The notes: generated from the sequence alone by a model not told the origin. A stretch of DNA of 64,000 bases from Spartinivicinus marinus (GCF_026309355.1 NZ_JAPJZK010000001.1:62001-126000); one strand, 5' to 3'. Positions 37,949-47,195 are shown, counted from the stretch's first letter. Made by a program: numbers and translations.

Positions 37949-39234
37949 GCGACTTCCACTACATAAGCAATGCCTAGTTTGGCAAATTTATGTGCATGTA
38001 ACGCATGACCACCAGACTGCTCTATAGTGTCTTCTGTGGAGTGTATTTTCCAGTTCAGTTTATCCATAGTAGCTTCAAACGGGAAAGAGGCAGGATAACC
38101 ATTGGCTGTCCAAGAGGCATGATCAGAACAGCCATAACCACACTTGGAATAACCAATTTGCATTTCAGGTAAATAGGTTCTGGCTAAGCGGGCTAAAAAC
38201 TGGTTTTGTGCTGGGTCAGTATAATCTTCCATTAACACAATATCATTGGCACTTCCTTGGAAGTTAGTCATATCAAACTGTACTACACCTACTATCTTTT
38301 TGTTTGCCTCTCGATATTGTGCAGCAATATCTGAAGAGCCTAATAAACCAATTTCTTCTGCTGCATATCCCATAAACTGAATCGTGCGTTCAGGATAAAA
38401 ATCATTTTTTAATAACACTCGAATAATTTCAGTAATGGTGGCAATACCAGAAGCATTATCATCTGCACCGGGGGCTAATGCAGTGAGCCGAGGATCGCCA
38501 CCATTAATCGAATCTAAGTGACCACCCACCACCACAATTTCATCAGGCTTGGTTTTACCCGGTATCGTCATAATTACCGATGACTGAGGGTATGAATCAT
38601 GGTTAAACAATTTAACCTGTATGTCATCTCGGTTGCGCGCTAAATGCGCCCACTGTCGCTTAATAAACTTAGCAGCCTGCACACCTGTTTCACTCAAATA
38701 GTAACGGTTTTGGTAAGCTGAAAGCTTACCAATGGTATGCCTAATTTGGGACTCCGTTATTTGTGGTAATAATTGTGCTACTTGCTGTTGTTGATTAATC
38801 GAATATGTAGTCTCTGCAATATCACTGGCCGCACGATGTTTTGCCCGGTCTACATAACGGTGTGTTTGCTTTAAAAACTTGTGAGCAGACTGATAGCTTG
38901 GATGCACCATAAACCCACCACAGCGGTTAAACAACCGATGCATATAAACTGATAACACTTCAATACGCTTGCTGTTGATTGATCTGACGACTATTGTCGA
39001 TTGTTTATCAGGCGATATATTATCGTTATTACTTACTTCTCCATTGACAACAGGCTTCTTGATAATTTTTCTTTCAGACAATAAACCAGGGACTAATTGC
39101 TCTATTGTGAGAGCGGCATCTTTGCCTAACGTAATCCATTTATGGTCTTTACTATTCATTTGTGCCAGAGTGGTTTGAGCAAAACATGTTGCTATCACAC
39201 TTGATGTAAGCACTACTGTCCTTAACTTAACCAT
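37924..39234 (-). CDS. secreted M28-family zinc aminopeptidase
   Basis: A 436-residue exported metallopeptidase. The signal peptide (ending TTLAQ) is followed by a propeptide-like region to about residue 190. The M28 catalytic domain shows all zinc and catalytic positions in order: His and Asp in GGHLDSI, Asp in APGADDNASG, Glu pair in YAAEEIGLLG, Asp in VQFDMTNF and His in CGYGCSDHASW. Overall it resembles Vibrio-type leucyl aminopeptidases. The last residues (IPFSHDF) and stop codon come from a copy of the dispersed repeat, so the natural C-terminus has been replaced; the catalytic part is intact. Confidence 0.92.
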   Translation of the reverse strand: MVKLRTVVLTSSVIATCFAQTTLAQMNSKDHKWITLGKDAALTIEQLVPGLLSERKIIKKPVVNGEVSNNDNISPDKQSTIVVRSINSKRIEVLSVYMHRLFNRCGGFMVHPSYQSAHKFLKQTHRYVDRAKHRAASDIAETTYSINQQQQVAQLLPQITESQIRHTIGKLSAYQNRYYLSETGVQAAKFIKRQWAHLARNRDDIQVKLFNHDSYPQSSVIMTIPGKTKPDEIVVVGGHLDSINGGDPRLTALAPGADDNASGIATITEIIRVLLKNDFYPERTIQFMGYAAEEIGLLGSSDIAAQYREANKKIVGVVQFDMTNFQGSANDIVLMEDYTDPAQNQFLARLARTYLPEMQIGYSKCGYGCSDHASWTANGYPASFPFEATMDKLNWKIHSTEDTIEQSGGHALHAHKFAKLGIAYVVEVAIPFSHDF

Positions 39235-39312
39235 GCTGCATCCTTATTAATATTAATGATTAGTTGATTTTATGGATGCTTTAATATAACTGCAATTAAC
39301 TTTTGTTTTTTA

Positions 39313-39366
39313 TATACCCTTCATAGTGAGTATATATCACTTTATTTTTAGGGCTTGTTATCAGCT
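39313..39366. repeat. degenerate copy G of the dispersed repeat
   Basis: TATACCCTTCATAGTGAG, then a TATATATCACTTTATTTTTAGGG stretch and the GCTTGTTATCAGCTCC spacer. The right arm is missing. The GTGAGTATATAT...CACTTTATT segment recurs, inverted, inside copy I at 44172-44299, so it is a third module type. Confidence 0.55.
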
Positions 39367-39387
39367 CCCTGATACTAACTAACAATA

Positions 39388-41070
39388 ATGAAAAAAATTA
39401 TGCGAAAAACACTCCTGCTTATTGCTACCTTTCTCTGGATTTACTCCTCTCAAGCGGAGGAGTTACTTATTGACAACCTTAATGGCTATCTTTTGGAAAA
39501 AGACCAATGGCAACCTTTCAAAGCCATTCACATTAACTCAGGGAAAGTAAAAAACATTTATAAAGCAGCAACAGATATTCCCTCCAGTTATCAAGGTAAA
39601 CGACTCAATGGTCAAGGTAGAACGATGCTACCAGGATTAATTGATGCGCATGGTCATATCAAAGGATACGCCTTAGCAAAGCTACAAATTCATTTACGCA
39701 ATTCAGCATCAGCTGCCGACTCAGTTAAACGAGTTGTTGCTTACCGTAATAGCCACCCAAAACTAAAATGGTTACAAGGGCGAGGTTGGAACCAAGTTCT
39801 CTGGCCAGGTAAACAATACCCAACAGCCGTTATGCTAGATAAGCAAATTAAAGATCGTCCTGTCTGGTTAAGACGGGTTGATGGCCATGCAGGCTGGGCC
39901 AATTCTAAAGCGATGCAAATAGCCGGTATCAGTCGTACGACACCAGACCCAGAAGGTGGACAAATTATTCGCGACAGTGAAGGTAACCCTACTGGTATTT
40001 TTATTGATAATGCAATGGATCTTATCAGTAAGCATATTCCTGAAATTTCGCTACAGGAAGAGATCGCTCTACTGCCCGAAGCATTAAATCAGTTAGCTAA
40101 ATTAGGCTTAACCAGTGTTCACGATGCAGGCATCAACAGTCAGACAGTTGCCGCCTATAAAACCCTTGCTGAGCAGTCGCAGCTCCCTATCCGGGTATAT
40201 GCCATGCTGTCGGGTAGTGACAAAAACGTTGACCAGCTAATTAAAGCAGGCCCCTTTATATCTCACAATGACTACCTAACCATTCGTAGCATCAAGTTAT
40301 TTTTTGACGGCGCTCTCGGTAGTCGTGGAGCTGCACTACACGACAGTTATAGTGATAAAAACAATCATAAAGGATTACTGTTATATCCATCCAAGCAATT
40401 ATTACTATTAGCCAAACAAGCTCAAAACCATGGTTTTCAGGTGAATATCCACGCTATTGGTGATCGTGGAAACAGTGAGGCTCTGAATATATTTCAGCGA
40501 CTGAATAAGCTAGCCTCAAAACAAGCCTCTAGGCATCGCATAGAACACTCACAAGTGATTCAGCTTGAGGATATCCCCCGTTTTGCCAAGCTTAATATCA
40601 TTCCATCCATGCAACCAATTCATGCAACCAGTGATAAAAACATGGCTGAAGATCGGCTAGGGCCACAACGGATTAAAGGGGCCTATGCCTGGCGTAAGCT
40701 GATGAATAATAATGCACTTATTGCAGGTGGTTCTGACTTTCCGGTAGAGCCAGCAAACCCCTTTTATGGTATCCATGCTGCAGTCACTCGTCAGGATCAT
40801 AATAATCACCCCCCAAAAGGCTGGTACCCTGAAGAGAAATTAACAGTAGCAGAAGCTCTTAAACTGTTTACCTATAATGCTGCTTATGCAGCCTATCAGG
40901 AAGATAAAGTAGGTAATTTACAGCCCGGGCATTGGGCTGACTTTATTTTATTAGAGCAAAATCCTTTTGCAGTCAATAAGCAATCACTTTGGAAAGTTCA
41001 AGTTGCTGCAACTTGGGTGGCAGGAAAACCAGTTTACCAACAACCCTCTACACAACTAGCAAAACAATAG
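39388..41070 (+). CDS. exported YtcJ-type metal-dependent amidohydrolase
   Basis: A 560-residue amidohydrolase with a signal peptide (LLIATFLWIYSSQAEE). The metal and active-site motifs follow the amidohydrolase-3 order: DAHGHIKG, DGALGSRGAAL, QVNIHAIGDRGNSEAL, HRIEHSQVI and IAGGSDFPVEP. The C-terminus has the family TYNAAYAAYQE and GHWADFILLEQNPF. The substrate is unknown; several relatives are simply annotated from genome data. Start at ATG 39388 or 39400 (MRKT). The gene is divergent from the aminopeptidase. Confidence 0.9.
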   Translation: MKKIMRKTLLLIATFLWIYSSQAEELLIDNLNGYLLEKDQWQPFKAIHINSGKVKNIYKAATDIPSSYQGKRLNGQGRTMLPGLIDAHGHIKGYALAKLQIHLRNSASAADSVKRVVAYRNSHPKLKWLQGRGWNQVLWPGKQYPTAVMLDKQIKDRPVWLRRVDGHAGWANSKAMQIAGISRTTPDPEGGQIIRDSEGNPTGIFIDNAMDLISKHIPEISLQEEIALLPEALNQLAKLGLTSVHDAGINSQTVAAYKTLAEQSQLPIRVYAMLSGSDKNVDQLIKAGPFISHNDYLTIRSIKLFFDGALGSRGAALHDSYSDKNNHKGLLLYPSKQLLLLAKQAQNHGFQVNIHAIGDRGNSEALNIFQRLNKLASKQASRHRIEHSQVIQLEDIPRFAKLNIIPSMQPIHATSDKNMAEDRLGPQRIKGAYAWRKLMNNNALIAGGSDFPVEPANPFYGIHAAVTRQDHNNHPPKGWYPEEKLTVAEALKLFTYNAAYAAYQEDKVGNLQPGHWADFILLEQNPFAVNKQSLWKVQVAATWVAGKPVYQQPSTQLAKQ

Positions 41071-41079
41071 CTACAGCGA

Positions 41080-41109
41080 GAGTGTGGTAATCAGGTAATT
41101 ACCACACTC
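41080..41109. terminator. hairpin at the convergent ends of two genes
   Basis: A 12-bp perfect stem, GAGTGTGGTAAT/ATTACCACACTC, with a 6-base loop. It overlaps the last codons of the leftward LapA-like gene. There is no T run, so it may act as an mRNA-stabilising or pausing hairpin rather than a classical terminator. Confidence 0.45.
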
Positions 41110-42071
41110 CCTTCATCAAGTAAATTAGTAACGATAGTGGCTGAATCAGCTGTACCAAAATCAACAGATAAATCAACACCACTCAGCAACACTTGTTGTG
41201 TGACAACTCCAGAGCCATCAGGGCTAATATTAATGAGTGTACTGCCCCCAGCAAAATTAAGCTGTAGAAACTGGTCTAAATTGCTGGCATCTTCCCCTAC
41301 CAATAAATCACTGACATTTAAAAAATCACCTTCACCTCGACTAAAGTCAGTAATCGTATCGACGGCAGGTGCGATGGCTGTACCATCATCGCCCTGACTC
41401 CAAACAAAGCCATCAGCTCCACTATTACCAGTAATTGTGTCATTGCCTGGGCCAGCTTCAATTAAGTCATCCCCTGACGTGCCAAAAATAATATCATCTG
41501 CTGCCGTCCCTATTATGCTAACCGGTACAGGTGTTATAGCAATCGCTTTATCAGGTTCGTCTACTTCAATTTCTGAAATTGTGCGCGCCTGGCTCTCCCT
41601 CTGCTCTATTCCTGTGGTGGTAATTGAAGGTAGAATTTCTTCTGATAAAACGGCTTGAGGCTCACGCCCAATAATTGGAGGAGTAGAACCCAAGTCTTCT
41701 ATAGCGCCTTCAGTTGCAGGGCCTGCTGCTGTAGGCTGGGCAATATCGGTAGGGTCTTTACCTGCCACTAATGCTTCTTTAATAAGTGTTACATCATCTG
41801 GTTCAATGTTCATTAAAGCGGTTAATGCCTTTTTACCGAATAGACTCTCATTAAACGTCATTTGGTCATCGGCACCCATATCCATCCAGCTACCATCAAC
41901 AAACTCCACCATAATAAACCCAGAGTACGTTTTAATGGTATCAAACCCATAAACCTCTTCACCGGACTTTAAAATTCGTTGCTGCCCACTTGCGTCATAA
42001 GCATATACCTCGCCATAAGACTTTTTTACAAAACCAATCGCTGTTTTAGTTGCTTGAGTTGAAGTGGCCAT
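41091..42071 (-). CDS. short LapA-like T1SS protein with retention module and TAAG site
   Basis: Only 326 residues. The N-terminal 115 match the retention module of LapA-type adhesins (GFVKKSYGEVYAYDASGQQR, GEEVYGFDTIKT, VEFVDGSWMDMG), followed by PTAAG at 113-117, the LapG-type cleavage motif. Residues 120-185 are a Pro/Glu/Ile-rich linker. The C-terminus has an RTX-type repeat (GTAADDIIFGTSGDDLIEAGPGNDTI) and a T1SS target domain (DTITDFSRGEGDFLNVSDLL). LapA-type proteins normally have thousands of residues of adhesion repeats between these ends; here they are almost absent. LapBCE/LapD/LapG genes are not in the window. ATG 42071 follows AGGTAAA. Confidence 0.82.
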   Translation of the reverse strand: MATSTQATKTAIGFVKKSYGEVYAYDASGQQRILKSGEEVYGFDTIKTYSGFIMVEFVDGSWMDMGADDQMTFNESLFGKKALTALMNIEPDDVTLIKEALVAGKDPTDIAQPTAAGPATEGAIEDLGSTPPIIGREPQAVLSEEILPSITTTGIEQRESQARTISEIEVDEPDKAIAITPVPVSIIGTAADDIIFGTSGDDLIEAGPGNDTITGNSGADGFVWSQGDDGTAIAPAVDTITDFSRGEGDFLNVSDLLVGEDASNLDQFLQLNFAGGSTLINISPDGSGVVTQQVLLSGVDLSVDFGTADSATIVTNLLDEGSVVIT

Positions 42072-42405
42072 TACTATGTTTACCTGGTATGAAGCGCTAT
42101 CACTAAGTACAGAATTAAAGGTTAAAACCCTCTATTCAGTAGATTAGTAGACAACGATAGAAATGGTAGTCAGTAGACACTTTTATGTCAGAAGAAATGA
42201 CTGTCTTGCGTTAGCCCAAGTCTGATGAAATTGACATAAAGCATCACGTTCAATTCCGGTGTTTGTCAACGTAGTCGCCAAGTTTCAGTGAAATATTCAA
42301 GTCAGATATCCTATGTAAAATAATTGTTGATTCAGGTCATCTCATCACTGTGATGGATCAAAGATACTAAAAGCAGGACAACAATAAACCGTTAGGAGCC
42401 CTCAA
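42072..42405. other. divergent promoter region between the LapA-like and UspA genes
   Basis: 334 bases without a gene or repeat copy. A TTGACA is visible at about 42229 but no convincing -10 partner. It must contain the promoters of both divergent genes. Confidence 0.4.
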
Positions 42406-42855
42406 ATGAGCTTACTTTCATTTAATTCAGTCATTGTTCCCATTGATTTTTCAGAGGAGTGTGTCGGTGCAGTTAACACCGCATTAGAATTGGTCAACTC
42501 TCCTAAGCAGGTGACGCTTGTTCATGTGAAATGTCCAACCACTTACATTACTTGTGGTACAGCTTATGTACAGTTGGATGAAGCTGAGCATACCAAGCAA
42601 ATAGAGAAGCATTTTCAGCAATTTATTCAAAACCATCAGTGGCAAGAACTGAATTGGACATTACTTACCGGTAAACCTGGTGAAGAAATTGTAGCTTATG
42701 CTAAAGAAGCGAGTGCCAGCTTAATAATCATTCCTTCTCATGGCTACCATGGTATTAAACGACTCATGTTAGGTTCGGTTGCAGAGCGGGTGGTACGTTT
42801 GGCTCCCTGTCCAGTCATCGTGTTAAGACGGGGAGAAGAAACAACACATCATTAA
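42406..42855 (+). CDS. universal stress protein UspA family
   Basis: 149 residues, a single Usp domain. It opens SVIVPIDFSEECVGAVNTAL and ends with the nucleotide-site signature IIPSHGYHGIKRLMLGSVAERV followed by CPVIVLRRG. The presence of the GxxG...GS element suggests the ATP-binding group. A TAGGAG site precedes the ATG. Usp proteins are typically induced in growth arrest or energy stress; nothing nearby suggests a specific partner. Confidence 0.92.
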   Translation: MSLLSFNSVIVPIDFSEECVGAVNTALELVNSPKQVTLVHVKCPTTYITCGTAYVQLDEAEHTKQIEKHFQQFIQNHQWQELNWTLLTGKPGEEIVAYAKEASASLIIIPSHGYHGIKRLMLGSVAERVVRLAPCPVIVLRRGEETTHH

Positions 42856-42944
42856 TTGCAAAGTCAGTCATTCTACATGCCCTCTTATCTCAGAGAATAC
42901 TCACATACAACATCAAGTGGATATCTCTGAGAGCCACTCAATGA

Positions 42945-43026
42945 TATACCCTTCGCGAACGATTTTTAGGCTCATAGGATTTCATTACTCGACAGCTGCA
43001 ACTAACAATCCTCCGCTTTGGGTATA
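42945..43026. repeat. dispersed modular palindromic repeat, copy H
   Basis: 82 bases from TATACCCTTCGCGAACGA to CCTCCGCTTTGGGTATA, with a diverged centre (CATTACTCGACAGCTGCAAC). It is close to the minimal form D. It lies between the convergent UspA and thioesterase genes. Confidence 0.8.
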
Positions 43027-43061
43027 TCTACAATCACTTGTTCACAATTACCTATCCATAG

Positions 43062-43829
43062 TTACGGGCTGGAGTCCAATAGACTGTTACTGATAATTTG
43101 ACACATATCGTCTTTCATCTGGTGAATAAAAAAGTGGTCTCCTGGTAGTTCATAGTAATTAAATTGATTACATGTGTGCTGGTGCCAGGCAATAACATCA
43201 GCCAAAGGAATATCAACATCAAGAGTGCCTGTAAATGCCGTGATCGGGATGGTTAATGGAGCATGCTCTGTAAGCTGATAAGTTTCTACCAGCTTAAAAT
43301 CTGCTCGTACCACAGGCAACATCAACTCCATTAACTCATCCGAGTTCAATACTTCTTGTGGTGTACCATTCAGTTGTTTCAACTCAACCTTTAACTCACT
43401 ATCTGACAAATGATGTATATTGCATTTTTTCCGAGATACATGTGGTGCTTGTCTACCTGATACAAACAAGTGCTCAGGTTGTGTTAAACCTGCTTGGCAA
43501 ATTTTTTGAGTCAACTCATATGCAATGAGTGCTCCCATGCTATGCCCAAACAAGGCATAGGGACGATCTAAATAAGGGGTAATAGCAGATAACAGCTTAT
43601 TTGTTAAACAATCCAGTTGATCAATGGGAGTCTCATCAAAACGTATTCCCCGACCAGGTAAATAAGCAGGACAAACCGCTATCTTAGCTTTCAGCAGCTG
43701 TGGCCAATGGTAATAAATTGCAGCACTGCCACCAGCATAGGGAAAGCAAAATAGTGTTAACTTGGCGTTATGGCCGTTTACATCATCAAAGTAACCCTTT
43801 GCTGGCCTTAATGGTTTATTATTTATCAA
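43062..43829 (-). CDS. type II thioesterase (alpha/beta hydrolase)
   Basis: A 255-residue thioesterase of the kind that repairs or unloads NRPS/PKS carrier proteins. It has FCFPYAGGSAAIYYHW, PGRG, the nucleophile Ser97 in GHSMGA, an Asp in TGTLDVDIP (about residue 204) and His in GDHFFIH. These features match SrfAD/GrsT-type enzymes. No NRPS or PKS gene is in the window, so its partner is elsewhere or it has another acyl substrate. ATG 43829 lacks a strong ribosome binding site. Confidence 0.88.
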   Translation of the reverse strand: MINNKPLRPAKGYFDDVNGHNAKLTLFCFPYAGGSAAIYYHWPQLLKAKIAVCPAYLPGRGIRFDETPIDQLDCLTNKLLSAITPYLDRPYALFGHSMGALIAYELTQKICQAGLTQPEHLFVSGRQAPHVSRKKCNIHHLSDSELKVELKQLNGTPQEVLNSDELMELMLPVVRADFKLVETYQLTEHAPLTIPITAFTGTLDVDIPLADVIAWHQHTCNQFNYYELPGDHFFIHQMKDDMCQIISNSLLDSSP

Positions 43830-44546
43830 CTCATTTCCTACCTAATTTTTCTATCAAGTTTATTAATGTCCAAATATTTAGAACCATTAACAGACCTTTT
43901 GTGTCATTTAACTGACTTTCAAACAACAAAATAAAGAAGATATAAAAATATGGAAACTATTTCAAAGAAGTATTCACTCAAATAGCTAATACTTCAGAAG
44001 TCGCTAATACCTAATACGTTGCATTGCCTAACACGTTGCATTGATTGTTATTCGCGAGATTACCCTATTGTTAACCCTCTTATTGATAGCCTACACAACA
44101 CATGTCCATCATGATTCACTTTTAGATGCAAAGACTAATTTTTAGTTATTCCCCAAAAATATTTTTATACATATACCCATCATGAATCATTTTTAGGTGT
44201 AAAAATAAAGTGGTATATACTCACAGCGAAGGATTATTTATACCCCTAGGGCACAAGAGCGATGGTAACAAAGCCTAAAAATCATTCGCGAAGAGTATAT
44301 TTCTAATTGTTTATTAAAAATAATTTCGAATTTGAATCACAAAACTTTTATATTTTATGACCAAACACTTACAAACAACCACTTCTTTCTATAGCCAAAA
44401 TGACCGAAACATATACCAACTTCAAAATTTAGCGACTTCTATTAATTTGAAGTACAACAGATTAAATCTATTCGGGTCTTCTATACTAAGATAATTAATT
44501 AGTTTCTATCTAAATATTCAATCAATAAATAAGTGAGGCACTTCCA
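43830..44546. other. gene-free region upstream of gbpA
   Basis: 717 bases without a supported gene. It contains repeat copy I (44172-44299), a degenerate repeat arm at about 44393 (TATAGCCAAAATGA) and short direct repeats near 44006-44040 (CTAATACGTTGCATTG, CTAACACGTTGCATTG). Confidence 0.6.
44172..44299. repeat. dispersed modular palindromic repeat, copy I (composite)
   Basis: Starts TATACCCATCATGAATCA, contains an inverted third-type module (TAAAAATAAAGTGGTATATACTC, shared with copy G) and then a GGGCACAAGAGCGATGGTAACAAAGCC spacer, ending ATCATTCGCGAAGAGTATA. It looks like one element inserted into, or recombined with, another. Confidence 0.75.
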
Positions 44547-46028
44547 ATGAAAGTACAAGGTTCAAATATTATTCCTATTGGTTTAACTAAAATTGCTCTT
44601 ATGTGCTCTGTTATTATTGCCCAGGGTGTTTTTGCCCATGGTTATGTATCACAGCCTGAGTCACGCTCATTAAAGTGCAAACAGGGAGATAACGTGAAGT
44701 GTGGTCCAGTACAATATGAACCACAAAGTGTTGAAGGGCCTGACGGCTTTCCTAATGGTGGTCCTGCTGACGGCAAAATAGCCAGTGCAGGTCTGGTTCA
44801 GTTTTCTCAGTTGAATGAACAAACGGTTGACCGCTGGAATAAAAACAATATAAAGCCCGGCAATAATACGTTTACTTGGACTTTCACAGCCAATCATGTC
44901 ACAAAAGATTTTAAATATTATATGACTAAACAGGGGTGGAATAAAAATGCTACGCTTAAACGCAGCTCATTTGAGCTAACACCATTCTGTAACATTCCCT
45001 ATAATAAAAAGCCACCTAAAACAGTCTCTCATCAGTGTAATGTACCTAACCGCCAAGGATATCACGTCATTCTAGCAGTATGGGATGTAGGCGATACAGC
45101 GATGAGCTTTTATCAAGCGATCGATGTCAACTTTGATGGTGGTACCGATCCAAGCCCTAATCCAAACCCCAATCCCACCAATAACTGGACTGACATAGGC
45201 GATATTAACCCTACCATTACACTTAAGCCAGGTGATAGCGTAAAAGCCAGAGTATTCGATGACCAAGGAGAGTTACCGGATATGGCAACTGAGCTGGCAA
45301 TCAATACAACCGATGATGGACGTAAAAATAACTGGCCTTACTTATTGGCCAAAGCGATTAATAACAAGCAAACAAAGATCGCAGCAGGTCATGTAGACGC
45401 CAAAGGCAATGTTGTGCCAGCAATGGGTAAAAATAATATTTACGCCTTAAAAGACAGTGGAATTAAGCGTGTAGAAATTCAAATTAATAAAGACCAACAA
45501 CCTGACCCACAGGTAGATGTAGGTGGGCTTCAAGATAAATACACTATTACCGATAATCAAGCAATTGTCGACTTTACGTTAACGACTCAAGCTAAATTGA
45601 AAATTGATTACACTATATATGGCCCTAATAATTCACAAGTGGCATTTGGTTCAGAGCCTATTGATAACGCTTCTAAAAATGTTCAGGTCAATATAACCAA
45701 TGCAATTCCAGGCAAGCATACCTTGGTCATAAAAGCGAAAGCACAGGGCATTGCTAGCAGTTTTATGCAACAAACCTATTCATTTGAGTTAGTAAAAGAC
45801 GGTGGAGACAAACCAAATCCCGATCCTTCAGGTGATTATGATTTTAAATTCCCAGAAGGTGTATCAAGCTATAAAGCAGGCACGACTGTATTACAGCCCA
45901 AAGATGGAAAAATTTACCAGTGTAAACCATTTCCATACAGTGGCTACTGTCAGCAATGGTCTAAGTATGCTAACCAGTTTGAACCAGGTGTAGGTAGTGC
46001 CTGGCAATCAGCTTGGGAAGTAAAATAA
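44547..46028 (+). CDS. gbpA: chitin-binding LPMO, GbpA-type (AA10)
   Basis: A 493-residue secreted protein, close to the 485 of Vibrio cholerae GbpA. The signal peptide ends VFA, leaving His31 as the first mature residue; His31 and His117 (TANHVTKDF) form the copper histidine brace of AA10 lytic polysaccharide monooxygenases. Residues 31-205 are the LPMO, then a Pro/Asn linker (PSPNPNPNPTNN), two GbpA-type middle domains and a C-terminal chitin-binding CBM5/12-like domain (YQCKPFPYSGYCQQW, SAWQSAWE). It oxidises chitin and may aid attachment to chitin or mucin GlcNAc. A terminator follows. Confidence 0.95.
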   Translation: MKVQGSNIIPIGLTKIALMCSVIIAQGVFAHGYVSQPESRSLKCKQGDNVKCGPVQYEPQSVEGPDGFPNGGPADGKIASAGLVQFSQLNEQTVDRWNKNNIKPGNNTFTWTFTANHVTKDFKYYMTKQGWNKNATLKRSSFELTPFCNIPYNKKPPKTVSHQCNVPNRQGYHVILAVWDVGDTAMSFYQAIDVNFDGGTDPSPNPNPNPTNNWTDIGDINPTITLKPGDSVKARVFDDQGELPDMATELAINTTDDGRKNNWPYLLAKAINNKQTKIAAGHVDAKGNVVPAMGKNNIYALKDSGIKRVEIQINKDQQPDPQVDVGGLQDKYTITDNQAIVDFTLTTQAKLKIDYTIYGPNNSQVAFGSEPIDNASKNVQVNITNAIPGKHTLVIKAKAQGIASSFMQQTYSFELVKDGGDKPNPDPSGDYDFKFPEGVSSYKAGTTVLQPKDGKIYQCKPFPYSGYCQQWSKYANQFEPGVGSAWQSAWEVK

Positions 46029-46048
46029 TCTCTGACCAATAAACAAAA

Positions 46049-46080
46049 GGCCTATAAAGATTAACTTATAGGCCGTTTAA
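46049..46080 (+). terminator. terminator after gbpA
   Basis: Stem GGCCTATAA/TTATAGGCC (46049-46074) with an 8-base loop and a GTTTAAATTTT tail. It is convergent with the lipoprotein operon. Confidence 0.75.
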
Positions 46081-46142
46081 ATTTTACAACTATAGTTAAT
46101 TTATAACCATTTACTTTGTAAAACCTACTTTTTTAAGCTAGG

Positions 46143-47162
46143 TTATTTCGACAAGGTATCAGTTAATAATGTATAAAAGTAACCAGGCAAGTGCTCAGTT
46201 AAATGATCATATAACCGCTGTTCTGTTAAATCGGGTTCTTGCCCTGACACTTTAAACGGCCAGCGTTTTTTGACTATAGCACCACTATCATTATAGATGG
46301 TTAATTCAACAGCCCCCCTTTGCCAATACCAATTTTGTCGATATTTAATTGGCAACTTATCTAACTTCAAGTTAACCAGATAGGGAGCATTGTCTGCAAT
46401 TTGGCTTCCCACACCACCTAATGCCGCTGAGAGTAAATCAAACTCTTCTTGCGTATCAGCATCAATTTCAAAGCGCAAGTCAGCTATCAGCTGACGAATC
46501 ATTTGTTCGATGTCAGCACTACTGTTTTTTTCATTTACCCCTCTTCCAGACAAAACATGTAGCTTACGGTTATTACTTGCCCGTTGTCGCTGCACTTGTT
46601 GTGCTTTATCCAAGGTAGCCAAAGCAAGAAAAGGGTTAGTGGCTTCTTGATGTTTAGCAAACGCAATCAAATTAGTGGTTTCTCTATCAGCGGCTAAAAT
46701 GGATCGTCTTAATGGACGACCAACAGCAGATTTTTTAAGCACTACCAAACTGTGATATAAGCCATTTGCTCCTTTATAACGGTCTGTTATTCGCGCCCCT
46801 TCCAGCACCTGTCTTACTTCCGTATTAATTGAGCGACTTAGCTGTTGCTCTGTTTTTATTTTTCTATTTACACCATGACCTGACACACTCGACTGCACCA
46901 AATCAGTTGAGATATCAGCAATTGACACTTCAAAAATTTTAGCTAAATTGGCTAACGCTCGATTATCAGCTAGAGCTTGGTTGTCAGCCTCACCTACTGC
47001 CACTAAGTATTGTTTGGCTGGGTAGCTGGCTGGTTGAGAAGTCAACCATTCAGGCTGCTTTACAGGCCCAGCACAACCTGTAATAACAGCCAAACATAAA
47101 ATAGATAAGTACCAGTAATACTGCTGATACTGCCGTATTTTCTTACTTAGTATGCTAACCAT
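46143..47162 (-). CDS. LPP20-family lipoprotein (last gene of the lipoprotein operon)
   Basis: A 339-residue lipoprotein. The lipobox is LAVITGCAGP. The N-terminal domain (PEWLTSQPASYPAKQYLVAVGEA, ADNRALANLAKIFEV) is the LPP20/FlgP-like fold, shared with the first gene of the operon at 49236. A longer C-terminal half (from about residue 200) contains a beta-rich domain with TIYNDSGAIVKKRWPF. The start has AGAAGG upstream. It lies 33 bases after the COG3014 gene. The function of the cluster is not known with certainty; an envelope assembly role is likely. Confidence 0.8.
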   Translation of the reverse strand: MVSILSKKIRQYQQYYWYLSILCLAVITGCAGPVKQPEWLTSQPASYPAKQYLVAVGEADNQALADNRALANLAKIFEVSIADISTDLVQSSVSGHGVNRKIKTEQQLSRSINTEVRQVLEGARITDRYKGANGLYHSLVVLKKSAVGRPLRRSILAADRETTNLIAFAKHQEATNPFLALATLDKAQQVQRQRASNNRKLHVLSGRGVNEKNSSADIEQMIRQLIADLRFEIDADTQEEFDLLSAALGGVGSQIADNAPYLVNLKLDKLPIKYRQNWYWQRGAVELTIYNDSGAIVKKRWPFKVSGQEPDLTEQRLYDHLTEHLPGYFYTLLTDTLSK

Positions 47163-47195
47163 AAAGCCTTCTCATTTAATCATTTTTGCAAAAAA

